The translations under genes and the position numbers were made by a program. From contig CAUWHJ010000006.1 in the NCBI GenBank assembly GCA_963558655.1, positions 51,119-115,118 of the forward strand: a stretch of 64,000 nucleotides of DNA, read 5' to 3'. Position 1 is the first letter of the stretch; each line of letters begins with the position of its first letter. This document shows positions 42,984 through 51,730 of this stretch, piece after piece. The notes under the pieces are model-generated. The model did no database searches and was not told where the DNA came from. It saw nothing but the letters and a program-made list of their open reading frames with translations. Source of the DNA: UMGS1590 sp963558655. Lineage in GTDB: Bacteria; Bacillota; Peptococcia; Peptococcales; Peptococcaceae.

Positions 42984-44249
42984 TTAGGCGTTAATCATAG
43001 AATCAATGCGTGCCTTGAGTTCGGTTTTATAGTTTTCCACGCCCGGCTGGTTGAATGGGTCAACGCCGGTGAGGTAGCAGCTCATGGCACAAGCCTTCTC
43101 AAAGAAATAGACGAGTTCGCCGAAGGTGAAGGCGGAAAATTCGCTGATGTTGAGAAGAATGTTCGGCGTGTTGTTTTCCTGGTGTGCGGTGAGCACACTG
43201 TGGCGAATGATGTCGTTAAGGCAGTGCAAGCTGGTGCAGCTGCCGGCAACACCCGGCGGAATTTTGATTTTATCTTCGATGTGTTCCACAAAGAGCACGG
43301 TTTCGATAAAATCCTGCCGTCCTTCCTGAAGAAATTGCCCCAGGGAGTGGAGGTCGGTGGTCATCTGCATGGTGGCTGGGAATAAGCCTTTGCCGTCTTT
43401 ACATTCACTTTCGGCAAAGAGCTGGCGCAGCCATTCGGTGAAGTAAAGCAGATTTCCTTCGTACACCTCAAAGATTTCCATGCGTTTGCCGGCCTGGGAT
43501 TGCAGGTAGCGAATGGCAGCATATTGGTAGCAGTCGTTGTATTCCAGCCGTGGTTCCATAAACACCGTGGCCGATTGACGCGCGCCACGAATCATGGCTT
43601 TGATGTCAATGCCGGCAACGGCGAACGGAAAAAGCCCCACAGCGGTAAGCACCGAATAACGGCCGCCAATGTCCACCGGGATTTCAAAACAAGGAAGGTT
43701 GTATTTTGCCGCTTCCTCGTGGCAATAGCCCCAGCGAGGGTCGGTGATGATGGTCAGATGTTCGTTGAGCTTGTTGCCATAACGCTTTTTCAGCACTTCT
43801 TTGATGATGGCATAAATCACCTTTGGTTCGGTGGTGGTGCCAGATTTGCTGACCATGCAGGCGCAAATTTCTTCATCGGGGTCCTCGAGGATTTCCATGA
43901 GATGGTTGTAATAATCGCTGCTTAAGTGCTGACCGGCGAAGATGATGCGTGGATTGCCGAGCGTGCCGCGCTTTTCAAATGGCGGGCGCAGCAAACTGAT
44001 GCCGGCGATGGTGCCCAGATAGGAGCCGCCAATGCCGATCACTACAAACACGCTGCAACGTTTGCGTACCGCTTCAGCCTCCTGAATGATGGCATCTAAG
44101 GCAGCATCGGAAATCTGGAAAGGGTATTCCACCCAGCCACACATGAGGTCAGGATGGTGGTGCAGGCGTGTGTGGATTGTCGCGATACGTTCAGCCAGCG
44201 CCGGATCGCTGAGATCGGTGCGGGCGTTTGTAAAATCCGCTTGAATCAA
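42984..44249 (-). CDS. pgi: Glucose-6-phosphate isomerase
   Basis: A 421-residue cytoplasmic isomerase interconverting glucose-6-phosphate and fructose-6-phosphate. The SIS-domain motifs VVIGIGGSYLG and SKSGTTTEP, and the C-terminal QPGVENYK are canonical for the Firmicute-type Pgi of about 420-450 residues. The start is TTG 44249, 10 bp behind AAGGAGG; a longer reading to 44396 overlaps the preceding gene and lacks similarity. It overlaps the phosphohexomutase stop by 4 bp, coupling two successive sugar-phosphate enzymes. Confidence 0.95.
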   Translation of the reverse strand: MIQADFTNARTDLSDPALAERIATIHTRLHHHPDLMCGWVEYPFQISDAALDAIIQEAEAVRKRCSVFVVIGIGGSYLGTIAGISLLRPPFEKRGTLGNPRIIFAGQHLSSDYYNHLMEILEDPDEEICACMVSKSGTTTEPKVIYAIIKEVLKKRYGNKLNEHLTIITDPRWGYCHEEAAKYNLPCFEIPVDIGGRYSVLTAVGLFPFAVAGIDIKAMIRGARQSATVFMEPRLEYNDCYQYAAIRYLQSQAGKRMEIFEVYEGNLLYFTEWLRQLFAESECKDGKGLFPATMQMTTDLHSLGQFLQEGRQDFIETVLFVEHIEDKIKIPPGVAGSCTSLHCLNDIIRHSVLTAHQENNTPNILLNISEFSAFTFGELVYFFEKACAMSCYLTGVDPFNQPGVENYKTELKARIDSMINA

Positions 44250-45940
44250 CTTGATGCATCCTCCTTCAAATGGGCGACAAAGGTGTGAAAAGCCGCTTCT
44301 ATTTTTTCGCAAAGCGCATGAGCGTCGGAAAGAATACCGGCGCAGGCGCTGATATAACATTTCATTTTTGGCTCGGTGCCCGATGGACGCAAACACACCA
44401 CGGAACCGTCAGCCAATATATATTGTAACACATTTTCCTTAGGTAGAGAATCAATACCGGTCAGATAATCGTTCGTTTTCTTTACAGGAATGGTTGCAAT
44501 TGTTTGTGGAGGATCTTGACGAAGTGCACGCATCACCTGGTCGCTGATGGCTTCCTGCCCAGGAATGGGGTCGAACACAAGGTTGATGAGCGTATCTGCC
44601 CAGGCACCCACCTTGGCATAGAGCGCTTCTAAACGGTCCAGCAAACTGCGCCCCTGCGTTTTGTCGGTTTGTGCCATGATGGCCACAAGGGCGGCGGTGA
44701 TAATGGCATCTTTGTCACGGGCGTGGTCGCCGTAGAGATAGCCGTAGGATTCTTCATAGCCGAGCACAAAGGTGCGGGCGGTATCGCTTACAACATCATT
44801 GGCGCAATGACCGATGTATTTGAAACCGGTAAAGGTTTCAAGTAGCTGATAGCCGTGATAGCGGGCGGTGGCTTTGCCAAACTCAGAGGTGACGGTGGTG
44901 GTGATGATGGTATCGCCCGACGCGACACCGCGTGTTTCAGCGAGGAAATCAATGAGCAGCGCCCCCAGCTGATTGCCGCTGATGAGGTGCCACTGCCCGC
45001 TTTTGTCTTTGGCAGCAGCGCCAAGGCGGTCGCTGTCTGGGTCGGTGGCGATGAGCAAATCGCAGTCTTTTTCCTCTGCGAGCGCAAAAAGATGGTCGTA
45101 AGCCACAGGAAGCTCAGGGTTTGGCGTGGCGATGGTTGGAAAATGGCCGTCTGGCGCAAATTGTTCCGCCACAGGATACACCGTCATGCCAAAGGCTTCG
45201 AGCGTTTCCAGCACAGGTGCGCCGCCCACACCATGCAGCGGTGTGTAGCCGATGGCAAGCGGGGTGTCTGGATTTTTTTGCAGCGGCGCAACGGTGGCAC
45301 GAATGGTGGCTAAATAATCGGATAATTCTTCATCAAGTAAACGAATCGTTCCCTCTGCCACCAAGGTGTCGAGGTCGCCGCTGACGGTCAAAGGTTTGCC
45401 GTTAAAATAAGCATCGGCATGGCGGGTCACCATGGTGGCATCTGCCGCAAGCAGTTGGCAGCCAGTGGCATCGTAAGCCTTGTAGCCGTTGTAATCGCGT
45501 GGGTTGTGGCTGGCAGTAATCATGATACCGGCAGCGCAGCCAAAATGGCGCACACTCCAGGAAAGCACCGGTGTGGCTGTTGGTTTTGCCCAAAGCAGCA
45601 CAGGAAAGCCGTATTGTGCCAGCACGAGAGCGGTGGTGCGTGCAAATTCTTCGTGATTTAAGCGGCTGTCGGTGGAGATGACAACGGGCTTTCCAGCCAT
45701 GCCGGTTTCTAACAGCCATTCTGCAATGCCCGCCGTAGCACCAGCAATGGTGAAACGGTTGAGACAGTTGGTGCCCATGCCCATAATGCCGCGCAAACCA
45801 GCAGTGCCGAAGGACAGCGTTTGTCCGAACGCTTTGGTGATGGCAAGTGCATCATCTTTCATAGCAGCCAATTCGGCACGTTCATCTGGGGTTAGATCGG
45901 TACGGGCACACCAGGTGTCGTAGGTGCTCTGTGCGTTCAT
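44246..45940 (-). CDS. Phospho-sugar mutase (phosphoglucomutase/phosphomannomutase)
   Basis: A 564-residue alpha-D-phosphohexomutase. The phosphoserine loop TASHNPRDYNG gives Ser144, the Mg2+ site is DPDSDR, the sugar-binding loop GYEESYG and the phosphate-binding RPSGTEPK. Length and N terminus (FGTAGLRGIMG) match the PgcA type of Firmicutes that makes glucose-1-phosphate. AAGGAGGAG precedes ATG 45940; the start overlaps the rsmA stop by 4 bp. Together with pgi it feeds cell-wall and glycan precursors. Confidence 0.93.
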   Translation of the reverse strand: MNAQSTYDTWCARTDLTPDERAELAAMKDDALAITKAFGQTLSFGTAGLRGIMGMGTNCLNRFTIAGATAGIAEWLLETGMAGKPVVISTDSRLNHEEFARTTALVLAQYGFPVLLWAKPTATPVLSWSVRHFGCAAGIMITASHNPRDYNGYKAYDATGCQLLAADATMVTRHADAYFNGKPLTVSGDLDTLVAEGTIRLLDEELSDYLATIRATVAPLQKNPDTPLAIGYTPLHGVGGAPVLETLEAFGMTVYPVAEQFAPDGHFPTIATPNPELPVAYDHLFALAEEKDCDLLIATDPDSDRLGAAAKDKSGQWHLISGNQLGALLIDFLAETRGVASGDTIITTTVTSEFGKATARYHGYQLLETFTGFKYIGHCANDVVSDTARTFVLGYEESYGYLYGDHARDKDAIITAALVAIMAQTDKTQGRSLLDRLEALYAKVGAWADTLINLVFDPIPGQEAISDQVMRALRQDPPQTIATIPVKKTNDYLTGIDSLPKENVLQYILADGSVVCLRPSGTEPKMKCYISACAGILSDAHALCEKIEAAFHTFVAHLKEDASS

Positions 45941-46785
45941 TGCTCTCCTCCTTGTTGGTAAAATACATCGGCCAGGGCGACAAATTCTGCCACCGACAGC
46001 GTTTCTGCACGGCGGCTTTCTTCAATGCCGGCACCGGCCAGGGCAGAAGCGATGGCTTCTTTGCTTGCGCCGAGACTTTGCAGGCTGTTGCGAAGAGTTT
46101 TGCGGCGCTGGCTGAACGCCGCCTTCACCACACGCCGCAGTGTGGCATCGTCCAGGGCCTGCAAAGGTTTCGTTTCATAAGGCTTTAGATGAAGAATGGT
46201 GGAATCTACCTCCGGCGCAGGCACAAAGGCGTGGCGTCCCACGTCAAAAGCACGGCGCACCGTGGCGGCATACTGCACCATCACAGTTACAGCACCATAA
46301 GCCTTGCTGCCAGGGGTGGCGGTGAGACGTTCGCCAACCTCTTTTTGCACCATAATCACAAGCTCGCTGACACGTGCAGTGTCCTCCAACACGTGCATGA
46401 TGAGCGGGGTGGTGATGTAATAAGGAAGGTTGGCAACGAGCTTGTAGCTGCCGTTCCAGCCAAGTTCGTGGGTTATGAGGGCGTCAAGATCGGTTTTTAA
46501 GGCATCGCCAAAGACGAGATGAACATTGTCCAACCCTTCAAAACTCTCTGCTAAAAGCGGCGCCAGACGTTGGTCGATTTCAATGGCCAGCACCTCTTCG
46601 GCGTGTTCGGCAATGGCACGGGTGAGGGTGCCGGCACCAGGGCCGATTTCCAACGCGCGGTCGCCTTCCTGCCAGTCGCACACAGCAGCGATGCGTGCAA
46701 GAAGTGCCGGATCGCCAATGAAATTCTGGCCGTATTTTTTCGTCAGCGTAATATGATGTTTTTTTAAGCGCTCATTCAGATTCAT
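45937..46785 (-). CDS. rsmA: 16S rRNA dimethyladenosine transferase RsmA (KsgA)
   Basis: A 282-residue SAM-dependent methyltransferase that dimethylates two adjacent adenines near the 3' end of 16S rRNA. KKYGQNFIGD, the SAM loop EIGPGAGTLT and the catalytic NLPYYITTP are canonical. ATG 46785 follows GGAG and overlaps the rnmV stop by 14 bp. The rnmV-rsmA pair is a standard Firmicute arrangement for rRNA maturation. Confidence 0.97.
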   Translation of the reverse strand: MNLNERLKKHHITLTKKYGQNFIGDPALLARIAAVCDWQEGDRALEIGPGAGTLTRAIAEHAEEVLAIEIDQRLAPLLAESFEGLDNVHLVFGDALKTDLDALITHELGWNGSYKLVANLPYYITTPLIMHVLEDTARVSELVIMVQKEVGERLTATPGSKAYGAVTVMVQYAATVRRAFDVGRHAFVPAPEVDSTILHLKPYETKPLQALDDATLRRVVKAAFSQRRKTLRNSLQSLGASKEAIASALAGAGIEESRRAETLSVAEFVALADVFYQQGGEQ

Positions 46786-47338
46786 AATCGTTCTCCAGTT
46801 GCGCCAGAGCCTCGTCGATAATGGCTTGCTCGAGACCAAAGGCGTTGAGTCGTTTTAAGAGAGCCTTGCTGTTGGCACGGCCCAGATGAAGCAGATCGCA
46901 GAATTTTTCACGCCGCTCGGCGCTTCCGGGCATACCTGCCAATCCCCAATACATGAGATCCGCCATGGTGTAGCGTGCTTCGGGTGTGCAGTTGGTGGCA
47001 TAGGCTTTCTCTAAGGCCCGCGCGATGACTTCCGGCTTGGCATATTCCACGCCAATGCGGCCGGTGCGAGGGTGGCGTGCGTCCTTGCGGGCGATGAAAG
47101 CGTGTTTGCACTCAGGCACCACCTCAGCGATGCGGTTGCGAATGAGCGTGCCTGGCACATCGGGATCTGTGAGCACAATCACACCCTGACGCGAAGCAAT
47201 CGCGCGAATTTCTGCCAAACGCTCTGGCGTAAGCCCCATACCGCTGGTCGTTAAAATGGTGGCATTGACGGCGCGGCGCACGGCGCTGACGTCGTCCTTC
47301 CCTTCAACGACGATGAGTTCTTTAATGTCTTTCTTCAA
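46772..47338 (-). CDS. rnmV: Ribonuclease M5
   Basis: A 188-residue Toprim nuclease that matures 5S rRNA. The Toprim motifs are IVVEGKDD (near residue 10) and LTDPDVPG. Start TTG 47338 gives KKDIKELIVVEGKDD, matching the family N terminus, behind AGGTGA; GTG 47347 is an alternative. It begins the leftward run rnmV-rsmA-phosphohexomutase-pgi-dnaX-ybaB-recR. Confidence 0.93.
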   Translation of the reverse strand: MKKDIKELIVVEGKDDVSAVRRAVNATILTTSGMGLTPERLAEIRAIASRQGVIVLTDPDVPGTLIRNRIAEVVPECKHAFIARKDARHPRTGRIGVEYAKPEVIARALEKAYATNCTPEARYTMADLMYWGLAGMPGSAERREKFCDLLHLGRANSKALLKRLNAFGLEQAIIDEALAQLENDYESE

Positions 47339-47423
47339 CTGCGTCACCTGCTTAAAATGGTCATTTGGCTTTATTATACCGTTAATGGCAAGCGCTGGCA
47401 ACGCTTGGTTGTGCAAAAAAAGA

Positions 47424-47471
47424 GGACAGAACCAACAATGCAAAAGGGGGACGGCATTGTTGACTCTGTCC
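47424..47471. repeat. Long imperfect inverted repeat with purine-rich loop
   Basis: GGACAGA (47424-47430) pairs with TCTGTCC (47465-47471); after a symmetric AC/AC internal loop CAACAATGC (47433-47441) pairs with GCATTGTTG (47454-47462). The plus-strand loop is AAAAGGGGGACG. No T tract, so not a terminator. Confidence 0.8.
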
Positions 47472-47690
47472 AAAGGGCATTTCGCCAGTGTCTGTGGCGT
47501 ATCAATGATTGGGGAGAAAAGAATAATATCTTAAGAACAGACGCTGACGTGCGTTGCCTTGGTGCACATAAGCACGTTTTTAGCATAGCTTATTTGATGG
47601 CTCAGAGCAATGTTTTTGCGACAAATTTTACAAAAAGATTTTTTATTATATAACAGAAAACGAACGATGCGAAGCTAATTTGCAAATAAG

Positions 47691-47719
47691 TTGAAGCAGG
47701 TGGAACGCTGTGTTATAAT
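47691..47719 (+). promoter_or_regulatory. ilvA promoter
   Basis: TTGAAG (47691-47696), 17-bp spacer, TATAAT (47714-47719), 38 bp before the start codon. Confidence 0.75.
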
Positions 47720-47756
47720 GTAGCAAATACGATAGTTGACAAAGGAGGCCTTTTTC

Positions 47757-48977
47757 ATGACAGAGGGCGTATTAGCAAAACATTTGAGCGAGATCGAAAA
47801 AGCAGCCGCTCGCTTGCAGGGCGTTGCCAGCGAAACCCCGCTGATTTACAGCAGCTATTTTTCGCAGGAATTTGGCAACGACATCTGGATTAAACCGGAA
47901 AACTTGCAAAAAACGGGCAGCTTTAAGATTCGTGGTGCCTATAACCGCATTTCTCAGCTCACCGAAGAAGAGCGTGCCCATGGCATTATCACCGCTTCTG
48001 CCGGCAACCATGCACAGGGCGTTGCCTATGCAGCGCAGCATTTTGGCTGCCCATGCACCATTATCATGCCGGAGGTGACACCGCTCATTAAAATTAAAAG
48101 CGCCCAGGAAAAAGGCGCTAACGTTGTTATTCATGGTGAAAATTACGACCAATCTTATCGCAAAGCCCTGGAAGTGGCGGTGGAGACAGGTGGCGTGTTT
48201 ATCCATGCCTACGACGACTACGGCGTGCTTTGCGGCCAGGGCACTTTAGCCTTGGAAATGCTGCACGAGCATCCGGATTTAGACGAAATCCTTGTGCCGG
48301 TTGGTGGCGGAGGGCTTATCAGCGGTGTGGCGCTGGCAGCCAAAGCCTTGAAACCGGACATTCGCATCACCGGCGTGGAACCGGAAGGCGCAGCCAGTAT
48401 GCGGCTCTCACTTGAACGTGGCAAAGTAACGCCATTGGCACGCACCAACACCTGCGCCGAAGGGGTCGCCGTTTGTGAAGTCGGCGAAACCACCTTTGAT
48501 TTCGTGCAGAAATATGTTGATGGCATCATCACCGTCAGCGAAACTGAAATCATGGAAGCTGTGCTGCTTCTCCTGGAAAAACATAAACTCGTTGTGGAAG
48601 CCTCCGGCGCTCTGCCGCTGGCAGCCTTGCGCCACCTTAACAGCCGTAACAAGAAAGTGGGCTGTGTCATCACCGGCGGCAACATCGACATGGTCACCAT
48701 CTCTTCCATGATACGCTCCGGCTTGGTCACCAGCGGCCGCATCTTTGCGTTCAGCGTTGAACTGCCAGATGCACCGGGGCAGCTGCTTCTGATTGCGAAA
48801 ATCCTTGCCGACCAGCGTGCCAATATCATCGGCCTTGACCATAACCAATTCAAAGCCAAAGACCGTTTCAACCGTGTTGTTCTGGAAGTGACCGCAGAAA
48901 CCAACGGCCACGAACACGTTGCTCAAATCATCAAAGCCCTGGAAGAACACGGCTTTGAAATCAAACGTCAATACTAA
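47757..48977 (+). CDS. ilvA: Threonine ammonia-lyase (threonine dehydratase)
   Basis: A 406-residue PLP enzyme making 2-oxobutyrate and ammonia from threonine. The PLP lysine is Lys57 in GSFKIRGAYN; the phosphate-binding GGGGLISG and TGGNIDM loops follow. Residues about 330-406 form a C-terminal ACT-like domain (ELPDAPGQLLLIAKILADQ), the short type found in catabolic or single-ACT enzymes, so allosteric control is likely. AAAGGAGG precedes ATG 47757. Single-gene unit between its promoter and terminator. It could serve isoleucine synthesis or threonine fermentation. Confidence 0.93.
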   Translation: MTEGVLAKHLSEIEKAAARLQGVASETPLIYSSYFSQEFGNDIWIKPENLQKTGSFKIRGAYNRISQLTEEERAHGIITASAGNHAQGVAYAAQHFGCPCTIIMPEVTPLIKIKSAQEKGANVVIHGENYDQSYRKALEVAVETGGVFIHAYDDYGVLCGQGTLALEMLHEHPDLDEILVPVGGGGLISGVALAAKALKPDIRITGVEPEGAASMRLSLERGKVTPLARTNTCAEGVAVCEVGETTFDFVQKYVDGIITVSETEIMEAVLLLLEKHKLVVEASGALPLAALRHLNSRNKKVGCVITGGNIDMVTISSMIRSGLVTSGRIFAFSVELPDAPGQLLLIAKILADQRANIIGLDHNQFKAKDRFNRVVLEVTAETNGHEHVAQIIKALEEHGFEIKRQY

Positions 48978-48988
48978 AAATAAAAAAG

Positions 48989-49017
48989 AACCTGCGACGC
49001 TGTGTCGCAGGTTTTTT
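48989..49017 (+). terminator. ilvA terminator at the left edge of island D
   Basis: AACCTGCGAC, loop GCTGT, GTCGCAGGTT, then TTTTT. Confidence 0.85.
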
Positions 49018-49662
49018 GATTATAGATAAACTCGGTTTTGGTATCATGTCAAAGCTGGTTTTTTGTCATGCAAGACGACCTTATAAAAAGTTTGTCACAT
49101 TCTGAATGGAAATATGGATAATATATAATGTTTATTTGTGAAAATATTACAAATAAATTATTTGCGGTCAAATAAAAGTGGATGTAGGGAAATATTGAGA
49201 AGTCTATGTGAAAAAAACTGTAAATATTATATCAGTAGAATATTGCTTTGAGCATATTTATATGCTAGTTGAGATAACACTGCATATAAGTGTGGTTCCA
49301 TTTAAAAAAGTAAAAGTAACTTACGTTATGCAAATTTGAAGTATAAATATGGAAATCGTTACTTTTGGTTTCGAAGATATTATGAATGATCAGATGAGTT
49401 TAAAAGAATTCATAGATTTGTTTACAGGTGAGGCAGTAAAAGGAGGCAGTAAAAGAAGGTAAAATAAAGAAAACGAAAAATACTAACGAACCTTAGAGAG
49501 GATAGTCGGTGGTAGTGTGATCACCTGATCTATTTAAAGAACTCTTTTAGAACGTAATCATAAGTAATAGGTACTTATAGGGTTAGTCCAAAATATTGGT
49601 TATGTTATTCTATATTATTTTATTGGGTAAAAATGTTCTTGTGACGTGTACGGATCATTTTG

Positions 49663-49697
49663 GTCGCTATGGAGTTGTAACTCCGTAGCGACTTTTT
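49663..49697 (+). terminator. Orphan terminator
   Basis: GTCGCTATGGAGTT and GGAGTTGTAACTCC form a 30-nt near-perfect stem (49663-49692) followed by TTTTT, with no gene upstream. May end a small RNA or a decayed gene. Confidence 0.65.
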
Positions 49698-50186
49698 ACT
49701 TTTGCATGGCAAGTCGGATGGTGTCCGATGAAAGAATGTCAGTCTGCGTTGTTTTTATTTTCAATAGCGTTATTATTTAAGATTTTGAGTTATATATAAA
49801 TATAGCGCGCTTTGTCTAATACGGATGAGAGGAATATTTGTAATCCATTTATAATTGGGATATTCAGTTGGAAATTCTTGATGTTCATGTTTATGAAGCT
49901 GTTTTCTTAGTTGTTGCTTTAGGCTGTGGACAATAACTATTTTAACTTTTCTTGTAGCTATCATGGCACGAAGTTTTGGAGTAGTTGTATATGCGTATAC
50001 TTTTGTTTGGGTATAAACTTATTCTCTGAAATGATTTTAGTTTCTTTTATTTAGGGGCAATTTTGCCACTGCTTGTTTTTACTGGCTTTGTTTAGTTTCA
50101 ATCAAGGTGTTAATAAAAGTGATTATTGATGAAATGGTTTATAAATATGGGTTTGACTAGATGGTTTTATTTATGATTTGTAATAT

Positions 50187-50201
50187 ACAACTTTTAATTG
50201 T
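50187..50201. promoter_or_regulatory. Island D operator, copy 1
   Basis: ACAACTTTTAATTGT, palindromic ACAA/TTGT ends. Centre is about 64 bp from a possible -10 box TAGAAT (50255-50260) of the ABC ATPase gene. Confidence 0.6.
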
Positions 50202-50313
50202 GAGTTACATTGTAAAGTAACTTCTAATTGTTTTATTGATTATGATTAAGCAGGTAGAATGATTTTATGAAGGTATTTTGTCTTTTAAATCGATATTGTT
50301 AGGAGTGATTGAG

Positions 50314-51102
50314 ATGTCGATTTTGAAAACAGAAACATTAAGTTTGAAACAAGGCTCTAAGTATATTATTAAAGATTTTAACTGGGATATACAAGATGGG
50401 GAAAACTGGATTTTATTCGGATTGAATGGATGCGGAAAAACAACACTTTTGAGTGTTTTGTCGGGATATAAAAGTGGAACAGAGGGTAAGGTTTATATTT
50501 TAGATAAAGTTGTTGATGAAGACAATTTTATAGAACTTCGGAAAAATATTGGCTTTGTAAGTAGTTCTTTTTTTGATCAATTTTTGAGTAATGAGATTGT
50601 TTTAGATATTGTCATTGCTGGCAAATATGGTACGCTTGGATTTCAAGAAGAGCCGACATCGGTTGATGTTCGTAAAGCCAAAAAATATTTAAAAATTTTT
50701 GGTATGGAGAAAAGAGATAGATACCCATATAATACTCTTTCCAGAGGGCAGCGACAAAGAGTTCTTATTGCTCGCGCATTGATGGGAGAACCGAACATTC
50801 TGATATTAGACGAACCTTGTAGTGGATTAGATATCTTTGCGCGAGAAATGTTTTTTTATGTTATCCAGAATCTAGCAAAACAGAAACATACTTCGATTAT
50901 TTATGTAACCCATCATACTGAAGAAATATTCCCCTTTTTTAATAAAGCGGCATTAATGAAAGATGGAAAGTTGCATTCTCAAGGGGAGCTGCGAGATATA
51001 TTTAATGATGAAAATCTTACTGATTTTTTTGGTGTTAAAACTAGGGTGCTATGGAACGAGCAACGTTTTTTTATGAATTTGGATTTTTGCGAGTTATTTT
51101 AG
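50314..51102 (+). CDS. YlmA/ModF-like ABC ATPase without a membrane partner (island D)
   Basis: A 262-residue homologue of the island C ATPase. Walker A GLNGCGKT is at 36-43, the signature LSRGQRQ, Walker B NILILDEP and the switch histidine in VTHHTEE follow in order, with the shared NIGFVSSSFFDQFLSNEIVLDIV segment after the Q-loop (described in part). ATG 50314 lies 8 bp after AGGAG; the upstream in-frame ATG 50278 is rejected. No transmembrane subunit nearby. It precedes the zinc-ribbon gene, the reverse order of island C. Strongly AT-biased codons. Confidence 0.8.
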   Translation: MSILKTETLSLKQGSKYIIKDFNWDIQDGENWILFGLNGCGKTTLLSVLSGYKSGTEGKVYILDKVVDEDNFIELRKNIGFVSSSFFDQFLSNEIVLDIVIAGKYGTLGFQEEPTSVDVRKAKKYLKIFGMEKRDRYPYNTLSRGQRQRVLIARALMGEPNILILDEPCSGLDIFAREMFFYVIQNLAKQKHTSIIYVTHHTEEIFPFFNKAALMKDGKLHSQGELRDIFNDENLTDFFGVKTRVLWNEQRFFMNLDFCELF

Positions 51103-51161
51103 CAAAAAATATAGAATTATAATAACAGTTTTAGGTTGGATAAGAAAGGAGAGTAGTGATT

Positions 51162-51536
51162 ATGGCTAAGAGTCCTAGGATTATTATAGAACGATCGGAA
51201 AGGTGTGTATGCCGAATGTGTGGTGGACCGTTAGAACCAAAGATTGTTATTTACAATAAGTATGGTGGTTCTGGTGTTGAACTGTATTGTTCTAATTGTA
51301 GAAAAATAGAATTTGGGACGGAACCTGAAATATATAGATTGGCGAAAAATTATGTGGAGCAGGTAGAGTATGATTATTTTACTGATATGGAAGCAGATAA
51401 ACGTCATTTTCAGCTTAATGTATCTAAAGTTTGTGAGGTTTTAAGTTGGGCTTTTCGACAATTAGAGATTTTGGATAGTAAGGGTATTCATAAAGATTGT
51501 CTTTGCAATTTTGCACTTGATGATTTGAGTTCATAG
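51162..51536 (+). CDS. Four-cysteine zinc-ribbon protein of island D
   Basis: A 124-residue homologue of the island C zinc-ribbon protein. Cys17-x2-Cys20 and Cys43-x2-Cys46 are the probable zinc ligands, with Cys15 also conserved (CVCRMCGGPL). IEFGTEPEIYRLAKNYVE and SKVCEVLSW correspond to the partner segments. It lacks the acidic C-terminal extension of the island C copy. ATG 51162 follows AAAGGAG at 10 bp. Co-transcribed with the ABC ATPase 60 bp upstream. Function unknown. Confidence 0.75.
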   Translation: MAKSPRIIIERSERCVCRMCGGPLEPKIVIYNKYGGSGVELYCSNCRKIEFGTEPEIYRLAKNYVEQVEYDYFTDMEADKRHFQLNVSKVCEVLSWAFRQLEILDSKGIHKDCLCNFALDDLSS

Positions 51537-51584
51537 GAGAATCTTTTTTGCAAAAATGAAAAGAAGAGCACGAAAGGATTATTT

Positions 51585-51599
51585 ACAACTTTTGGTTGT
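51585..51599. promoter_or_regulatory. Island D operator, copy 2
   Basis: ACAACTTTTGGTTGT: perfect ACAAC/GTTGT arms, 5-bp spacer. Centre is about 62 bp from TGTAAT (51651-51656), a possible -10 of the MFS gene. Confidence 0.65.
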
Positions 51600-51730
51600 G
51601 AAATGATCTGGAATGTGAAAATAAGTAGATTGATTTATAAAAAAATGAAATGTAATCTATAAATGTGGTTATGGAAGAGCAGTAACGAGTCTATTTTACC
51701 AAAGGTCTTTGTTAGAAGGGAGAGGACGAT

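Larger units (their letters stand above)
47339..47756. other. Divergent intergenic region rnmV-ilvA
   Basis: Contains a strong hairpin at 47424-47471 and the ilvA promoter. No convincing reading frame. Confidence 0.6.
49018..50313. other. Gene-poor AT-rich stretch of island D
   Basis: About 1.3 kb without a convincing gene. It holds a 37-codon frame (49349-49462), a small tandem duplication of GGCAGTAAAA at its end, an orphan terminator (49663-49697), a 63-codon minus-strand frame (49773-49964) of no recognisable family, and the operator at 50187-50201. It looks like decayed mobile or regulatory DNA. Confidence 0.6.
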
